A stretch of DNA of 64,000 nt, taken from the NCBI RefSeq assembly GCF_003490935.1, contig NZ_QQGD01000001.1:124001-188000 (forward strand), written 5' to 3'. Made by a program: the position numbers and the translations under genes. Source of the stretch: Haemophilus haemolyticus_M. Lineage in GTDB: Bacteria; Pseudomonadota; Gammaproteobacteria; Enterobacterales; Pasteurellaceae. Positions 25,883-33,958 of this stretch are shown here, piece by piece (the stretch's first letter is position 1; each line of letters starts with the position of its first letter). Below the pieces are notes generated by a model. That model did not search any database. It was not told where the DNA came from and saw only the letters and a program-made list of their open reading frames with translations.

Positions 25883-27106
25883 TTAATCCGGAATATGTAA
25901 AAGGCGGCAGTTACATAAATCATCACTCTCAAATTCGGATATTTCACCTGCAATCTTATTCGGAATGGGGAATAAACGCACAGTTAGAGGTTTATTTAAG
26001 CGAAATGCCATCGTTCCCGTATCACGCATAATAGCTGCGATGCTTTCAGCCTTAGCATTTCCCGCCACAGGAACCGTATCTAAACCGATACCACATACGG
26101 CGCTATAAGTTAGTAAAGCGCGAATATCAAAATAGTGTTTTTGTGTCCCTTCGGCTAAACCTAAATCTTCTGTCACCGCCAACATTAATCCAGAAAATCC
26201 AACCAATGGTACACGCTGGATTGATTTAAAGATTTTTGTCAGTAAAGCAGAAACCTCTACTGAACCAGCCGCACCAAAATAGGGCAATCCCATTAATTCA
26301 TACACTTTTGTCATGGATGAACAATTTTTAGATGGTGCCGCCGAACTATCAATGCCTGCAAATTCAAATTCACCTGATAATTTGACCGCACTTAACATCT
26401 CTAATACTTGATCTACATGATATTGCAACGCTTGCGACATCGCTTGATAACAATCCGCATAAAATTGATTATGAGGTGATTTGGGTACAGATTTTAATAC
26501 TTCGACTAATAAATCAGGCGTTTCTAAACCAATGACAAAACTATTTGGTAAATGACTTAGATGATAACCGGCGGGGAAATAAGGAATAAATGGCTTGCAG
26601 TTAAAATTCACAGTAAAATTAAAGTTACCTTCGCCACGTGGTGTGATATTTGCAATCCGTTGTACCGCATAAACAGATTGCTCAATAAGTTCATTATCTA
26701 ACACGCCATTTTCATCTAATGGCACATTAACACAGGCATTACACAAGTCACCATAAGCTGCGATTAACTCTGGCAATAACGCTATTTCCTCTTTATTTCT
26801 CGCCGCGCCTATTGCAAATCGAAGACGAATTCCACTTTCATTAAATTTATTCAGTAACTCCGTTAAATACTGCAAATCTGCTTTTGCCGTCTGCAAATTG
26901 GTTAAATCCAAATATTCACCAAAGGGATTGGTAATCACTCGAATCGATTGCAAGGTATAACCTGCTTTCTGCACAGCTGGCAATAACAAATCCACATCAC
27001 GTTTGACTGAATAAAGGGCGTCTTCCCATTGCGTTTTATTTTTATGTAACGTTAGAAAAAAACTTATGGTACGAAAACGACATAATTCTTTATTTTTATA
27101 ATCCAT
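25883..27106 (-). CDS. DUF711 family protein (PFL-like fold)
   Basis: A 407-residue cytosolic protein of the DUF711/UPF0210 family, related in fold to glycyl-radical enzymes. Supporting signatures are RTISFFLTL at the start, FAGIDSSAAPS near residue 263, and ..CGIGLDTVPVAGNAKAESIAAIMRDTG near 335-360. No function is established. ATG 27106 is preceded by AAGGGAT; an ATG at 27121 has no ribosome site. It lies 25 bases after purD on the same strand, in a group of genes that I do not recall between purD and glyA in strain Rd. One uptake signal is present. Confidence 0.8.
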   Translation of the reverse strand: MDYKNKELCRFRTISFFLTLHKNKTQWEDALYSVKRDVDLLLPAVQKAGYTLQSIRVITNPFGEYLDLTNLQTAKADLQYLTELLNKFNESGIRLRFAIGAARNKEEIALLPELIAAYGDLCNACVNVPLDENGVLDNELIEQSVYAVQRIANITPRGEGNFNFTVNFNCKPFIPYFPAGYHLSHLPNSFVIGLETPDLLVEVLKSVPKSPHNQFYADCYQAMSQALQYHVDQVLEMLSAVKLSGEFEFAGIDSSAAPSKNCSSMTKVYELMGLPYFGAAGSVEVSALLTKIFKSIQRVPLVGFSGLMLAVTEDLGLAEGTQKHYFDIRALLTYSAVCGIGLDTVPVAGNAKAESIAAIMRDTGTMAFRLNKPLTVRLFPIPNKIAGEISEFESDDLCNCRLLHIPD

Positions 27107-27130
27107 TCGATCCCTTAACATTAAATGTAG

Positions 27131-28420
27131 TTATTTTTTCTGCTCACGAGCCACAGCGCGATAGCCGATATCACGGCGATAAAAATGACCGTTCCATTGA
27201 ATTTGTTCAGCCAGTTTCAGCGCTTTCTGTTGTGCCTCAAATACGCTTTCTCCTAATGCCGTAGCACAAAGCACGCGGCCGCCGTTGGTGACTAACTTGC
27301 CCGCTTTCGCTTCTACGCCCGCCAAAAAAACTTTCTCATTTTCGACCGCACTTTGAGGCAAACCGCTGATTTCATCGCCTTTGCGATAATCGCCCGGATA
27401 GCCTTCTGCTGCCAATATGATACCTAAAGAAGCTTTCGGATTCCATTGGGATTTCACTTCGTCTAATTTGCCATCACAGGCTTTAAGACAAAGCTCCACC
27501 AAATCCGATTCCAAACGTAACATAATCGGTTGGGTTTCCGGATCACCAAAACGGCAGTTAAATTCGATCACTTTCGGCTGGCCATTCGGCATGATCATCA
27601 AACCGGCATACAAGAAACCGGTGTAAATATTGCCCTCTGCCGCCATGCCGTTGACCGTTGGATAGATCACTTCACGCATTACCCGCGCATGAATTTCAGG
27701 TGTCACCACAGGCGCAGGAGAATAAGCCCCCATACCGCCGGTGTTTAAGCCCGTGTCTTTCTCACCCACACGCTTGTGGTCTTGACTGGTCGCCATAGGT
27801 TCGACATTTTTGCCGTCCACCATGACGATAAAGCTCGCCTCTTCGCCATCTAAAAATTCTTCAATGACCACTCGACTACCGGCTTCACCAAAGGCATTGC
27901 CGGAAAGCATATCGCGCACTGCGTCTTCCGCTTCTTGCAATGTCATCGCCACAATCACGCCTTTGCCAGCCGCCAAGCCATCCGCTTTAACGACAATTGG
28001 CGCGCCTTTTTCACGCAAGTAAGCCAATGCCGGTTCGACTTCGATGAAATTTTGATATTCTGCGGTTGGGATTTTATGACGGGATAAGAAATCTTTAGTA
28101 AAGGCTTTGGAACCTTCCAATTGCGCAGCCGCTTGCGTTGGTCCGAAAATGTTTAAACCCGCAGCACGAAAAGCGTCCACCACCCCAATCACAAGTGGCG
28201 CTTCAGGCCCCACGATCGTTAAATCAATGTGGTTATCTTGGGCAAATTTAACCAATGAAGGAATATCCGTTGCACTGATATTAACGTTTTCGACCTTTTG
28301 TTCTAATGCCGTTCCGGCATTGCCCGGTGCAACAAAAATTTTATCCGCTAATGGAGATTGCGCCGCTTTCCAAGCGAGGGCGTGTTCACGACCGCCGTTT
28401 CCGATGATGAGGATGTTCAT
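27131..28420 (-). CDS. purD: Phosphoribosylamine-glycine ligase
   Basis: A 429-residue ATP-grasp enzyme that ligates glycine to phosphoribosylamine in purine synthesis. It has the N-terminal GNGGREHALAWK, VKADGLAAGKGV, DHKRVGEKDTGLNTGGMGAY and EFNCRFGDPETQ motifs. The gene stands out by composition: sampled 60-base lines are 47-55% GC, against about 40% in neighbours, with many GCC/CGC codons, and it is followed upstream by CCCCTCTTT palindromes. Replacement from another Pasteurellaceae by transformation is plausible. It carries one uptake signal (27345). Confidence 0.96.
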   Translation of the reverse strand: MNILIIGNGGREHALAWKAAQSPLADKIFVAPGNAGTALEQKVENVNISATDIPSLVKFAQDNHIDLTIVGPEAPLVIGVVDAFRAAGLNIFGPTQAAAQLEGSKAFTKDFLSRHKIPTAEYQNFIEVEPALAYLREKGAPIVVKADGLAAGKGVIVAMTLQEAEDAVRDMLSGNAFGEAGSRVVIEEFLDGEEASFIVMVDGKNVEPMATSQDHKRVGEKDTGLNTGGMGAYSPAPVVTPEIHARVMREVIYPTVNGMAAEGNIYTGFLYAGLMIMPNGQPKVIEFNCRFGDPETQPIMLRLESDLVELCLKACDGKLDEVKSQWNPKASLGIILAAEGYPGDYRKGDEISGLPQSAVENEKVFLAGVEAKAGKLVTNGGRVLCATALGESVFEAQQKALKLAEQIQWNGHFYRRDIGYRAVAREQKK

Positions 28421-28446
28421 AATGCTCCTTGTATCTTTTTGAATTT

Positions 28447-28565
28447 AATCCCCTCTTTAGCAAAGAGGGGTAGGGGAGATTTGGCAGAAGTTATTTCAAC
28501 CTCATAGTACATTTAGCATCGTTTAAATCTCCCCCTCACCCCCTCTTTACGAAAGAGGGGGGAAT
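28447..28565. repeat. Two inverted REP-like palindromes between purH and purD
   Basis: Two GC-rich hairpins, CCCCTCTTTAGCAAAGAGGGG (split as CCCCTCTTTA and its complement; 28450-28470) and a CCCCCTCTTT/AAAGAGGGGG hairpin (28539-28561), face each other as mirror copies: the first is followed by TAGGGGAGATTT and the second preceded by AAATCTCCCCCTCA. They fill the 181-base purH-purD gap and may affect transcript stability. Confidence 0.85.
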
Positions 28566-28601
28566 AAGTAAGTCGCTCATTAAGCGAAGTTGCTGCATAA
28601 A

Positions 28602-30200
28602 TTAATGTCTAAAATGCCGCATTCCGGTCAATACCATCACCATATTATGCTCATCTGCCGCATCAATCACTTCCTGATCGCGCATTGAACCGCCCGGATG
28701 AATCACACATTGAATCCCTACTTTCGCTGCAGCATCAATACCGTCACGGAATGGGAAGAACGCATCAGATGCCATCACACAACCAGCTACGGTCAAGCCT
28801 TCATCCTGTGCTTTGATACCTGCAATTTTGGCCGAATACACACGGCTCATTTGACCTGCACCAATGCCGATGGTTTGGTTATCTTTGGCGTAAACAATGG
28901 CATTGGATTTCACGAATTTCGCCACTTTCCAGCAGAATAATAAGTCTTTTAATTCTTGTTCTGTTGGTTGACGTTTACTCACCACTTTTAAATCATCCAA
29001 ACCAACCATGCCTAAATCTGCATCTTGTACTAATAAACCGCCATTTACACGTTTGAAATCTAAACGTTCAGAACGAGAGGTCCATTCACCACATTCAAGC
29101 AAACGAACATTTTTCTTGCGTTTCACCACTTCTTGCGCTTCAGCAGAAACTTTCGGTGCAATAATTACTTCAACGAATTGACGCTCCACAATTTCATTCG
29201 CGGTTTTTTCGTCTAATTCACGGTTGAAAGCAATAATGCCGCCAAATGCAGAAGTTGGATCGGTTTGGTAAGCGCGATTATAGGCGTCTAAAATATCTTT
29301 ACCTAAAGCCACACCGCATGGATTAGCGTGTTTAACAATCACACAAGCTGGCTCATCAAATTCTTTCACACATTCAAGTGCCGCATCGGTGTCTGCAATA
29401 TTATTGTAAGACAAGGCTTTACCTTGGAGTTGATTAGCCGTAGCCACGCTCGCCTCTTTCACATTCAAATCAACATAGAAGGCAGCATTTTGATGGGCAT
29501 TTTCACCGTAACGCATGGTTTGTTTACGCACGAAGTTAAGATTTAAAGTACGTGGGAATTGACCGCACTTCGCATTCGCATCTTCTTCCTCTGCCACATG
29601 ATACGGTTTTACCATTTGTCCAAAGTAGTTGGCAATCATGGAATCATATTGAGCGGTATGTTCAAATGCTTTAATCGCAAGGTCAAAACGAGTTTCAAGT
29701 GTTAGGCTGTTTTGGTGTTTATCCATCTCCGCAAGAATAGCGTTGAAATCATGATTATTCACTACGATCGCCACATCTTTATGGTTTTTCGCTGCAGAAC
29801 GCACCATGGTTGGGCCACCGATATCGATATTTTCTACCGCATCAGACAAGGTACAATCTGGTTTCGCCACAGTGGCAGCAAACGGATATAAATTCACGAC
29901 AACCATATCAATGCCTTCAATGCCATGTTGCTGCATGATGGCATCATCTGTACCACGACGACCAAGAATACCGCCATGTACTTTTGGATGTAAGGTTTTT
30001 ACACGACCGTCCATCATTTCTGGGAATCCCGTATAATCAGACACTTCAGTCACTGGCAAACCATGCTGCTCTAGCAATTTTGCGGTACCGCCTGTGGAAA
30101 GTAGTTTTACACCACGCTGTACTAAGCCTTGAGCAAATTCTACGATACCGGTTTTATCAGAAACACTCAGTAAAGCCTGACGAATTGGACGATCTGTCAT
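28602..30200 (-). CDS. purH: Bifunctional AICAR formyltransferase/IMP cyclohydrolase
   Basis: A 532-residue enzyme for the last two steps to IMP. The N-terminal MGS-like cyclohydrolase domain (about 1-145) contains KLLSTGGTAKLLEQHG and the conserved DIGGPTMVRSAAKNH; the formyltransferase domain contains RYGENAHQNAAFY and the catalytic KHANPCGVALG. ATG 30200 follows GAAGGAAA; an in-frame ATG at 30215 overlaps that site. It heads the purH-purD unit, with a perfect PurR operator 48 bases upstream. Confidence 0.97.
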   Translation of the reverse strand: MTDRPIRQALLSVSDKTGIVEFAQGLVQRGVKLLSTGGTAKLLEQHGLPVTEVSDYTGFPEMMDGRVKTLHPKVHGGILGRRGTDDAIMQQHGIEGIDMVVVNLYPFAATVAKPDCTLSDAVENIDIGGPTMVRSAAKNHKDVAIVVNNHDFNAILAEMDKHQNSLTLETRFDLAIKAFEHTAQYDSMIANYFGQMVKPYHVAEEEDANAKCGQFPRTLNLNFVRKQTMRYGENAHQNAAFYVDLNVKEASVATANQLQGKALSYNNIADTDAALECVKEFDEPACVIVKHANPCGVALGKDILDAYNRAYQTDPTSAFGGIIAFNRELDEKTANEIVERQFVEVIIAPKVSAEAQEVVKRKKNVRLLECGEWTSRSERLDFKRVNGGLLVQDADLGMVGLDDLKVVSKRQPTEQELKDLLFCWKVAKFVKSNAIVYAKDNQTIGIGAGQMSRVYSAKIAGIKAQDEGLTVAGCVMASDAFFPFRDGIDAAAKVGIQCVIHPGGSMRDQEVIDAADEHNMVMVLTGMRHFRH

Positions 30201-30247
30201 TACATTTTCCTTCATTAAATGGTTAAAAATAAGCAGAGTGAATTATA

Positions 30248-30263
30248 GCGCAAACGTTTGCGC
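30248..30263. promoter_or_regulatory. PurR operator upstream of purH
   Basis: GCGCAAACGTTTGCGC is a perfect 16-base palindrome that matches the PurR consensus ACGCAAACGTTTGCGT at all but the outermost positions. It lies 48 bases before purH, where PurR with hypoxanthine or guanine represses purHD in enterics. Confidence 0.9.
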
Positions 30264-30324
30264 AGATATAGAAAAGATTAAATAAAATGTAATCAGAATA
30301 AAGTGCGGTAAATTTTAAGCATAA

Positions 30325-30347
30325 AAAAGCCCACATAAATGTGGGCA
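30325..30347 (-). terminator. Terminator downstream of the DoxX gene
   Basis: GCCCACAT-AA-ATGTGGGC (30330-30347) is a perfect 8-bp stem followed on the minus strand by TTTTTT, 35 bases after the doxX-family stop codon. Confidence 0.85.
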
Positions 30348-30381
30348 AATAAAAGGATTAAATTATGAAACTACAACTAAA

Positions 30382-30786
30382 CTACTTTTTAAAAAACTTG
30401 TTATCTAAGGCACAAGCACCTGCACCAAAAAATACAAAATATAAGAAGAGTACAGAGTAAAGTAACGCAAGCTCACCGCCATTTGCAATTGGGAATAGTA
30501 AATTCCCTTTTCCAGCCACATGCATAAAGAAATACGCAAAAGCCATTTGGCCAGATAAAATAAACGCAGCTGGGCGCGTAAATAATCCTAAAATTAATAA
30601 GATTGAGCCGACAATTTCAATCACGCCACCTACAATCATCATAGAGTCACCGACTGGACCATTTCCACCCGTCATAGAAATTGGGAACTCCCAAAATTTT
30701 GCTGTACCATGCAAAATAAACATGTAAGCAGCCGTGATGCGTAATAGAGCCAATACATAAGGGCGATATTTTTCAAGATTGTTCAT
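30382..30786 (-). CDS. DoxX family membrane protein
   Basis: A 134-residue protein with four predicted membrane helices. LLRITAAYMFILHGTAKF and LLILGLFTRPAAFILSGQMA are DoxX-family signatures. Members are linked to thiosulfate oxidation or to oxidoreductase complexes, but most, including this one, have no assigned role. It is a single transcription unit between purH and dsbD with its own terminator. Confidence 0.85.
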   Translation of the reverse strand: MNNLEKYRPYVLALLRITAAYMFILHGTAKFWEFPISMTGGNGPVGDSMMIVGGVIEIVGSILLILGLFTRPAAFILSGQMAFAYFFMHVAGKGNLLFPIANGGELALLYSVLFLYFVFFGAGACALDNKFFKK

Positions 30787-30897
30787 TTGCTTTCCTTTTG
30801 TTTAAAGATGAATTAAAACGGCGTCATATTAATCTTTAACGGATAGTTAAACAATAATCAAAATTGAAAAATACTTTTCACCAAAAGTAAAAAATAA

Positions 30898-32637
30898 CTA
30901 AAGTAGCTTTTCAATCCAACTAGAAAAAGAATCAGCATCCATAAAGCCCGTTACCCTACTTCCTTGAATCTCATTATTTTGCTTATCAAAAAATAAAATT
31001 GTGGGTAATCCCATCACATTAAAGCGCTCCATTAATGCTTTATTTTCAGGGCTATTCTTTGTCATATTCACTTGTAACAATAAGATATTTTGAAATTGCT
31101 GTTGCACTTTTGGATCTGAAAAAGTCAGCTTTTCAAATTCTTTACAAGCAACACACCAATCCGCGTATAAATCCAACATTGCGATCGAATGCGGATTTTC
31201 CGCTAAAGTGCGGTCAAGTTCTTCAATATTTTTAATTTGCTTAAATTTAACCTGAGAAACAGGCTTATTTTCTACCGCACTTTCTGTTGTTGCCTGAGTT
31301 TGCCAAATCCAATTTTGCAAAGGTTGTACGGAAACCATAGCCAACGCAAAACTAATAATTTTAATGGCATAGCCAAAACCGCTCTTAGGCATCTGCAACG
31401 CAAACCAAATAAAGAATGCTGTCGCTAATCCAGCCCATAAGCGTGGCTCCCATACTTCAGGCAAAATACGAGAAAGTAAAAACACAGGTAATGCTAACAT
31501 AACAAAGCCGAATGTTTGTTTCACTGTGTTCATCCACTCACCTGATTTTGGCAAAATTTTATTACCAAACAATGTGATTAACATTAGCGGCACGCCCATA
31601 CCAAGTGCGAGTAAATAAAGGGTTGCTGCGCCTGTGAATAAATCACCACTTTGCGCAACATAAAGTAAAGCACCAGAAAGTGGTGCAGATGTGCAAGGTG
31701 ATGCCACAAGCCCAGCAATCATGCCCATCGCAAAGGAACCGCCAAAAGCACCTGAGGTTTGTTTTTGGCTCCATGTATTCAATTTATTTTGTAAGCTATT
31801 TGGCAATTGAATAGTAAATAAGCCAAACATTGAAAGGGCAAGAACAACAAATAAAATAGAAAGCCCGATCATCACATAAGGATGTTGCAAGGCAATTTGA
31901 AACGGCAAACCGATAGCCGCTACTGCGAGCCCTAACAAGGTGTAAGTCAGTGCCATGCCTTGAACATAAAGAAAAGCTAAACTAAACGCTCGCATCATAT
32001 TTGGACGTTGTTGCTGACCGATAACAATGGCAGAAAGCAACGGTAACATTGGCAATACGCAAGGCGTAAAAGCCAATCCTAATCCCAATAAGAAGAAACC
32101 AAAAATCGCCCATTTACTATGGAATAAACCATCAGCTAAACGATCTTGTTCAGATAAAAGTGCGGTATTTTTTTCAAGTGTTTTTTCGACAGTTTTCTCT
32201 TGAGAAACGGCTAAATCCCCAATTCGTAATACTTTAGTTTCAGGCGGATAGCAAAAACCTTCGGTACATCCTTGATAAGTGATTTCAAGCTGATCATCAG
32301 AATGACTAAATGCTCCGCTAAATACGCCATCAATTGAGCGAGTAAACACCTTCACTTCACCAAAATAAGGATCTTGATGTAATTCAGCGGTTTGCTGAGC
32401 ATGCAAAGTGAGAGAATCCGATTTACCCACTAATTCAGCACTGATCTTATCTTGATATAGATAATAGCCATCGGCAATGTCCCAATGAACCTGTAACTGA
32501 CTTTTATCCGTAGATAAAGTGGCAGAGAATGCAAAAGCATCATCTACTTTCAAGAAAGATTGTTTTTTATCAAATAGACCTGCATTAGCTGCAAGTGCGG
32601 TAAAAATCAGTGTAAAAAAAAGAAAAAGTTTTTTCAT
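30898..32637 (-). CDS. dsbD: Thiol:disulfide interchange protein DsbD
   Basis: A 579-residue protein that carries reducing power from cytosolic thioredoxin across the inner membrane to DsbC, DsbE and other periplasmic thiol proteins. It has the expected parts: signal peptide (cut after ANA), N-terminal alpha domain with CTEGFC near residue 125, an eight-helix membrane domain with redox cysteines in FTPCVLPM and ASPCTSAPL, and a C-terminal thioredoxin domain with DWCVACKEFEK. Three uptake signals lie in the gene. It is divergent from arcA. Confidence 0.96.
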   Translation of the reverse strand: MKKLFLFFTLIFTALAANAGLFDKKQSFLKVDDAFAFSATLSTDKSQLQVHWDIADGYYLYQDKISAELVGKSDSLTLHAQQTAELHQDPYFGEVKVFTRSIDGVFSGAFSHSDDQLEITYQGCTEGFCYPPETKVLRIGDLAVSQEKTVEKTLEKNTALLSEQDRLADGLFHSKWAIFGFFLLGLGLAFTPCVLPMLPLLSAIVIGQQQRPNMMRAFSLAFLYVQGMALTYTLLGLAVAAIGLPFQIALQHPYVMIGLSILFVVLALSMFGLFTIQLPNSLQNKLNTWSQKQTSGAFGGSFAMGMIAGLVASPCTSAPLSGALLYVAQSGDLFTGAATLYLLALGMGVPLMLITLFGNKILPKSGEWMNTVKQTFGFVMLALPVFLLSRILPEVWEPRLWAGLATAFFIWFALQMPKSGFGYAIKIISFALAMVSVQPLQNWIWQTQATTESAVENKPVSQVKFKQIKNIEELDRTLAENPHSIAMLDLYADWCVACKEFEKLTFSDPKVQQQFQNILLLQVNMTKNSPENKALMERFNVMGLPTILFFDKQNNEIQGSRVTGFMDADSFSSWIEKLL

Positions 32638-32702
32638 AGAATTGAAAGGAAAAGTAAAAATGCGCGAAATTCTATCACAAAGAAACTTGAATATCTAAAA
32701 CT

Positions 32703-32716
32703 ATGATTTAGATCAT
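32703..32716. promoter_or_regulatory. FNR-like palindrome between dsbD and arcA
   Basis: ATGAT-TTAG-ATCAT matches eight of ten FNR half-site bases. It lies about 118 bases before arcA, which FNR regulates in E. coli. It could also reflect a different CRP/FNR-family site. Confidence 0.3.
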
Positions 32717-32827
32717 AAAAAGGAAAATCTTATAAAAAATAACCGCACTTTTTTATTGTTACAACAATGTTACACCGCTAGAATGGAATCATGATAGCAT
32801 ACACCAAAATAAGTATAAGGATGGAAA

Positions 32828-33538
32828 ATGGCTACTCCACAAATTCTCGTTGTTGAAGATGAAATCGTTACCCGAAATACGCTTAAAGGGATTTTTGAAG
32901 CGGAAGGGTATGATGTGCTTGAAGCAGAAAATGGTGCAGAGATGCATCACATGTTAGAAAACCACAATATAAATTTGGTTGTAATGGATATTAATTTACC
33001 AGGTAAAAACGGTTTATTATTAGCAAGAGAGCTCCGCGAAGAACTCAACTTGCCGCTTATATTCTTAACTGGTCGTGATAATGAAGTCGATAAAATTCTA
33101 GGGCTAGAAATCGGTGCCGACGATTATTTGACTAAGCCTTTTAACCCTCGAGAATTGACTATCCGTGCACGGAATTTATTGCATCGAACAATGCCACATC
33201 AAGAAAAAGAAAATACATTTGGTCGAGAATTCTATCGTTTTAATGGCTGGAAATTAGATTTAAATAGTCACAGTTTAATTACGCCAGAAGGTGAAGAATT
33301 TAAACTTCCGCGCAGTGAATTTCGTGCAATGCTGCATTTCTGTGAAAATCCAGGAAAATTACAAACTCGCGAAGAATTACTAAAAAAAATGACGGGACGT
33401 GAATTGAAACCTCAGGATCGTACCGTAGATGTCACAATTCGACGCATTAGAAAACATTTTGAAGATCATCCTAATACCCCAAATATCATTATGACGGTGC
33501 ATGGTGAAGGATATCGTTTTTGTGGGGATATAGAATAA
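32828..33538 (+). CDS. arcA: Aerobic respiration control response regulator ArcA
   Basis: A 236-residue OmpR-class regulator partnered with the quinone-sensing kinase ArcB. Receiver domain residues about 1-120 contain EDE, the phosphoacceptor Asp54 in VVMDINLPGKNGL, FLTGRDNEVD and LTKPFNPREL; the winged helix (about 135-236) ends in VHGEGYRFCGDIE, as in E. coli ArcA. It represses aerobic respiration genes when oxygen is low and complements the anaerobic frd operon in this window. ATG 32828 follows AAGGATGG. Confidence 0.95.
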   Translation: MATPQILVVEDEIVTRNTLKGIFEAEGYDVLEAENGAEMHHMLENHNINLVVMDINLPGKNGLLLARELREELNLPLIFLTGRDNEVDKILGLEIGADDYLTKPFNPRELTIRARNLLHRTMPHQEKENTFGREFYRFNGWKLDLNSHSLITPEGEEFKLPRSEFRAMLHFCENPGKLQTREELLKKMTGRELKPQDRTVDVTIRRIRKHFEDHPNTPNIIMTVHGEGYRFCGDIE

Positions 33539-33651
33539 AGCCATTATTTCTATCAACTGAGAGGCTATTTTAAAATTCCTTTTTGAAATTAATTTCCCAT
33601 TTTGATAGAATTCACACGCTTTCATTGTGATTGTCATAATGAAAAGTGAGT

Positions 33652-33846
33652 TCGGATGAAGGTAGCTGGAGAGCGGGGAATAGACCCCACACCGACGATG
33701 TAAAATCTTTCAGGTGCGATGGCAGGGACTGTTACTGGACGAACCCTTGGAGAGATCCATTTTAGAAATGGACGCCGAAGGCGCAAAAGAGCGGTTAATT
33801 TTTCAATCGTTTTTCAAACGCTCAGGCAAAAGGACAGGGGCAAAAG
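33652..33846 (+). ncRNA. Tandem glycine riboswitch
   Basis: Two consecutive glycine aptamers are recognisable. The first has GGAGAGCGGGG.., ACACCGACGATGTAAAA, TCTTTCAGGTGC and GGCAGGGACT (33664-33730). The conserved linker GGACGAACCC follows. The second has TTGGAGAG, CGCCGAAGGCGCAA, GCTCAGGCAAAAGGACAGGGG (33748-33840). These match the gcvT RNA motif, in which two aptamers sense glycine. It lies 113 bases before an amino-acid symporter, which it probably controls. Confidence 0.93.
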
Positions 33847-33958
33847 ACAATCTATCGTAAGTGTGGAAATTATCTATCTTTTCACCGCACTTTCTTTTCC
33901 ATTGTATCTTTTCGTCTTCTTGTCGTGTTTATTTTTGATTTAAACGACGAGGAATCAC

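Noticed and set aside
33719..33943. Open frame of 74 codons on the plus strand
   Set aside because: It lies almost wholly inside the tandem glycine riboswitch, has no ribosome site and no family resemblance.
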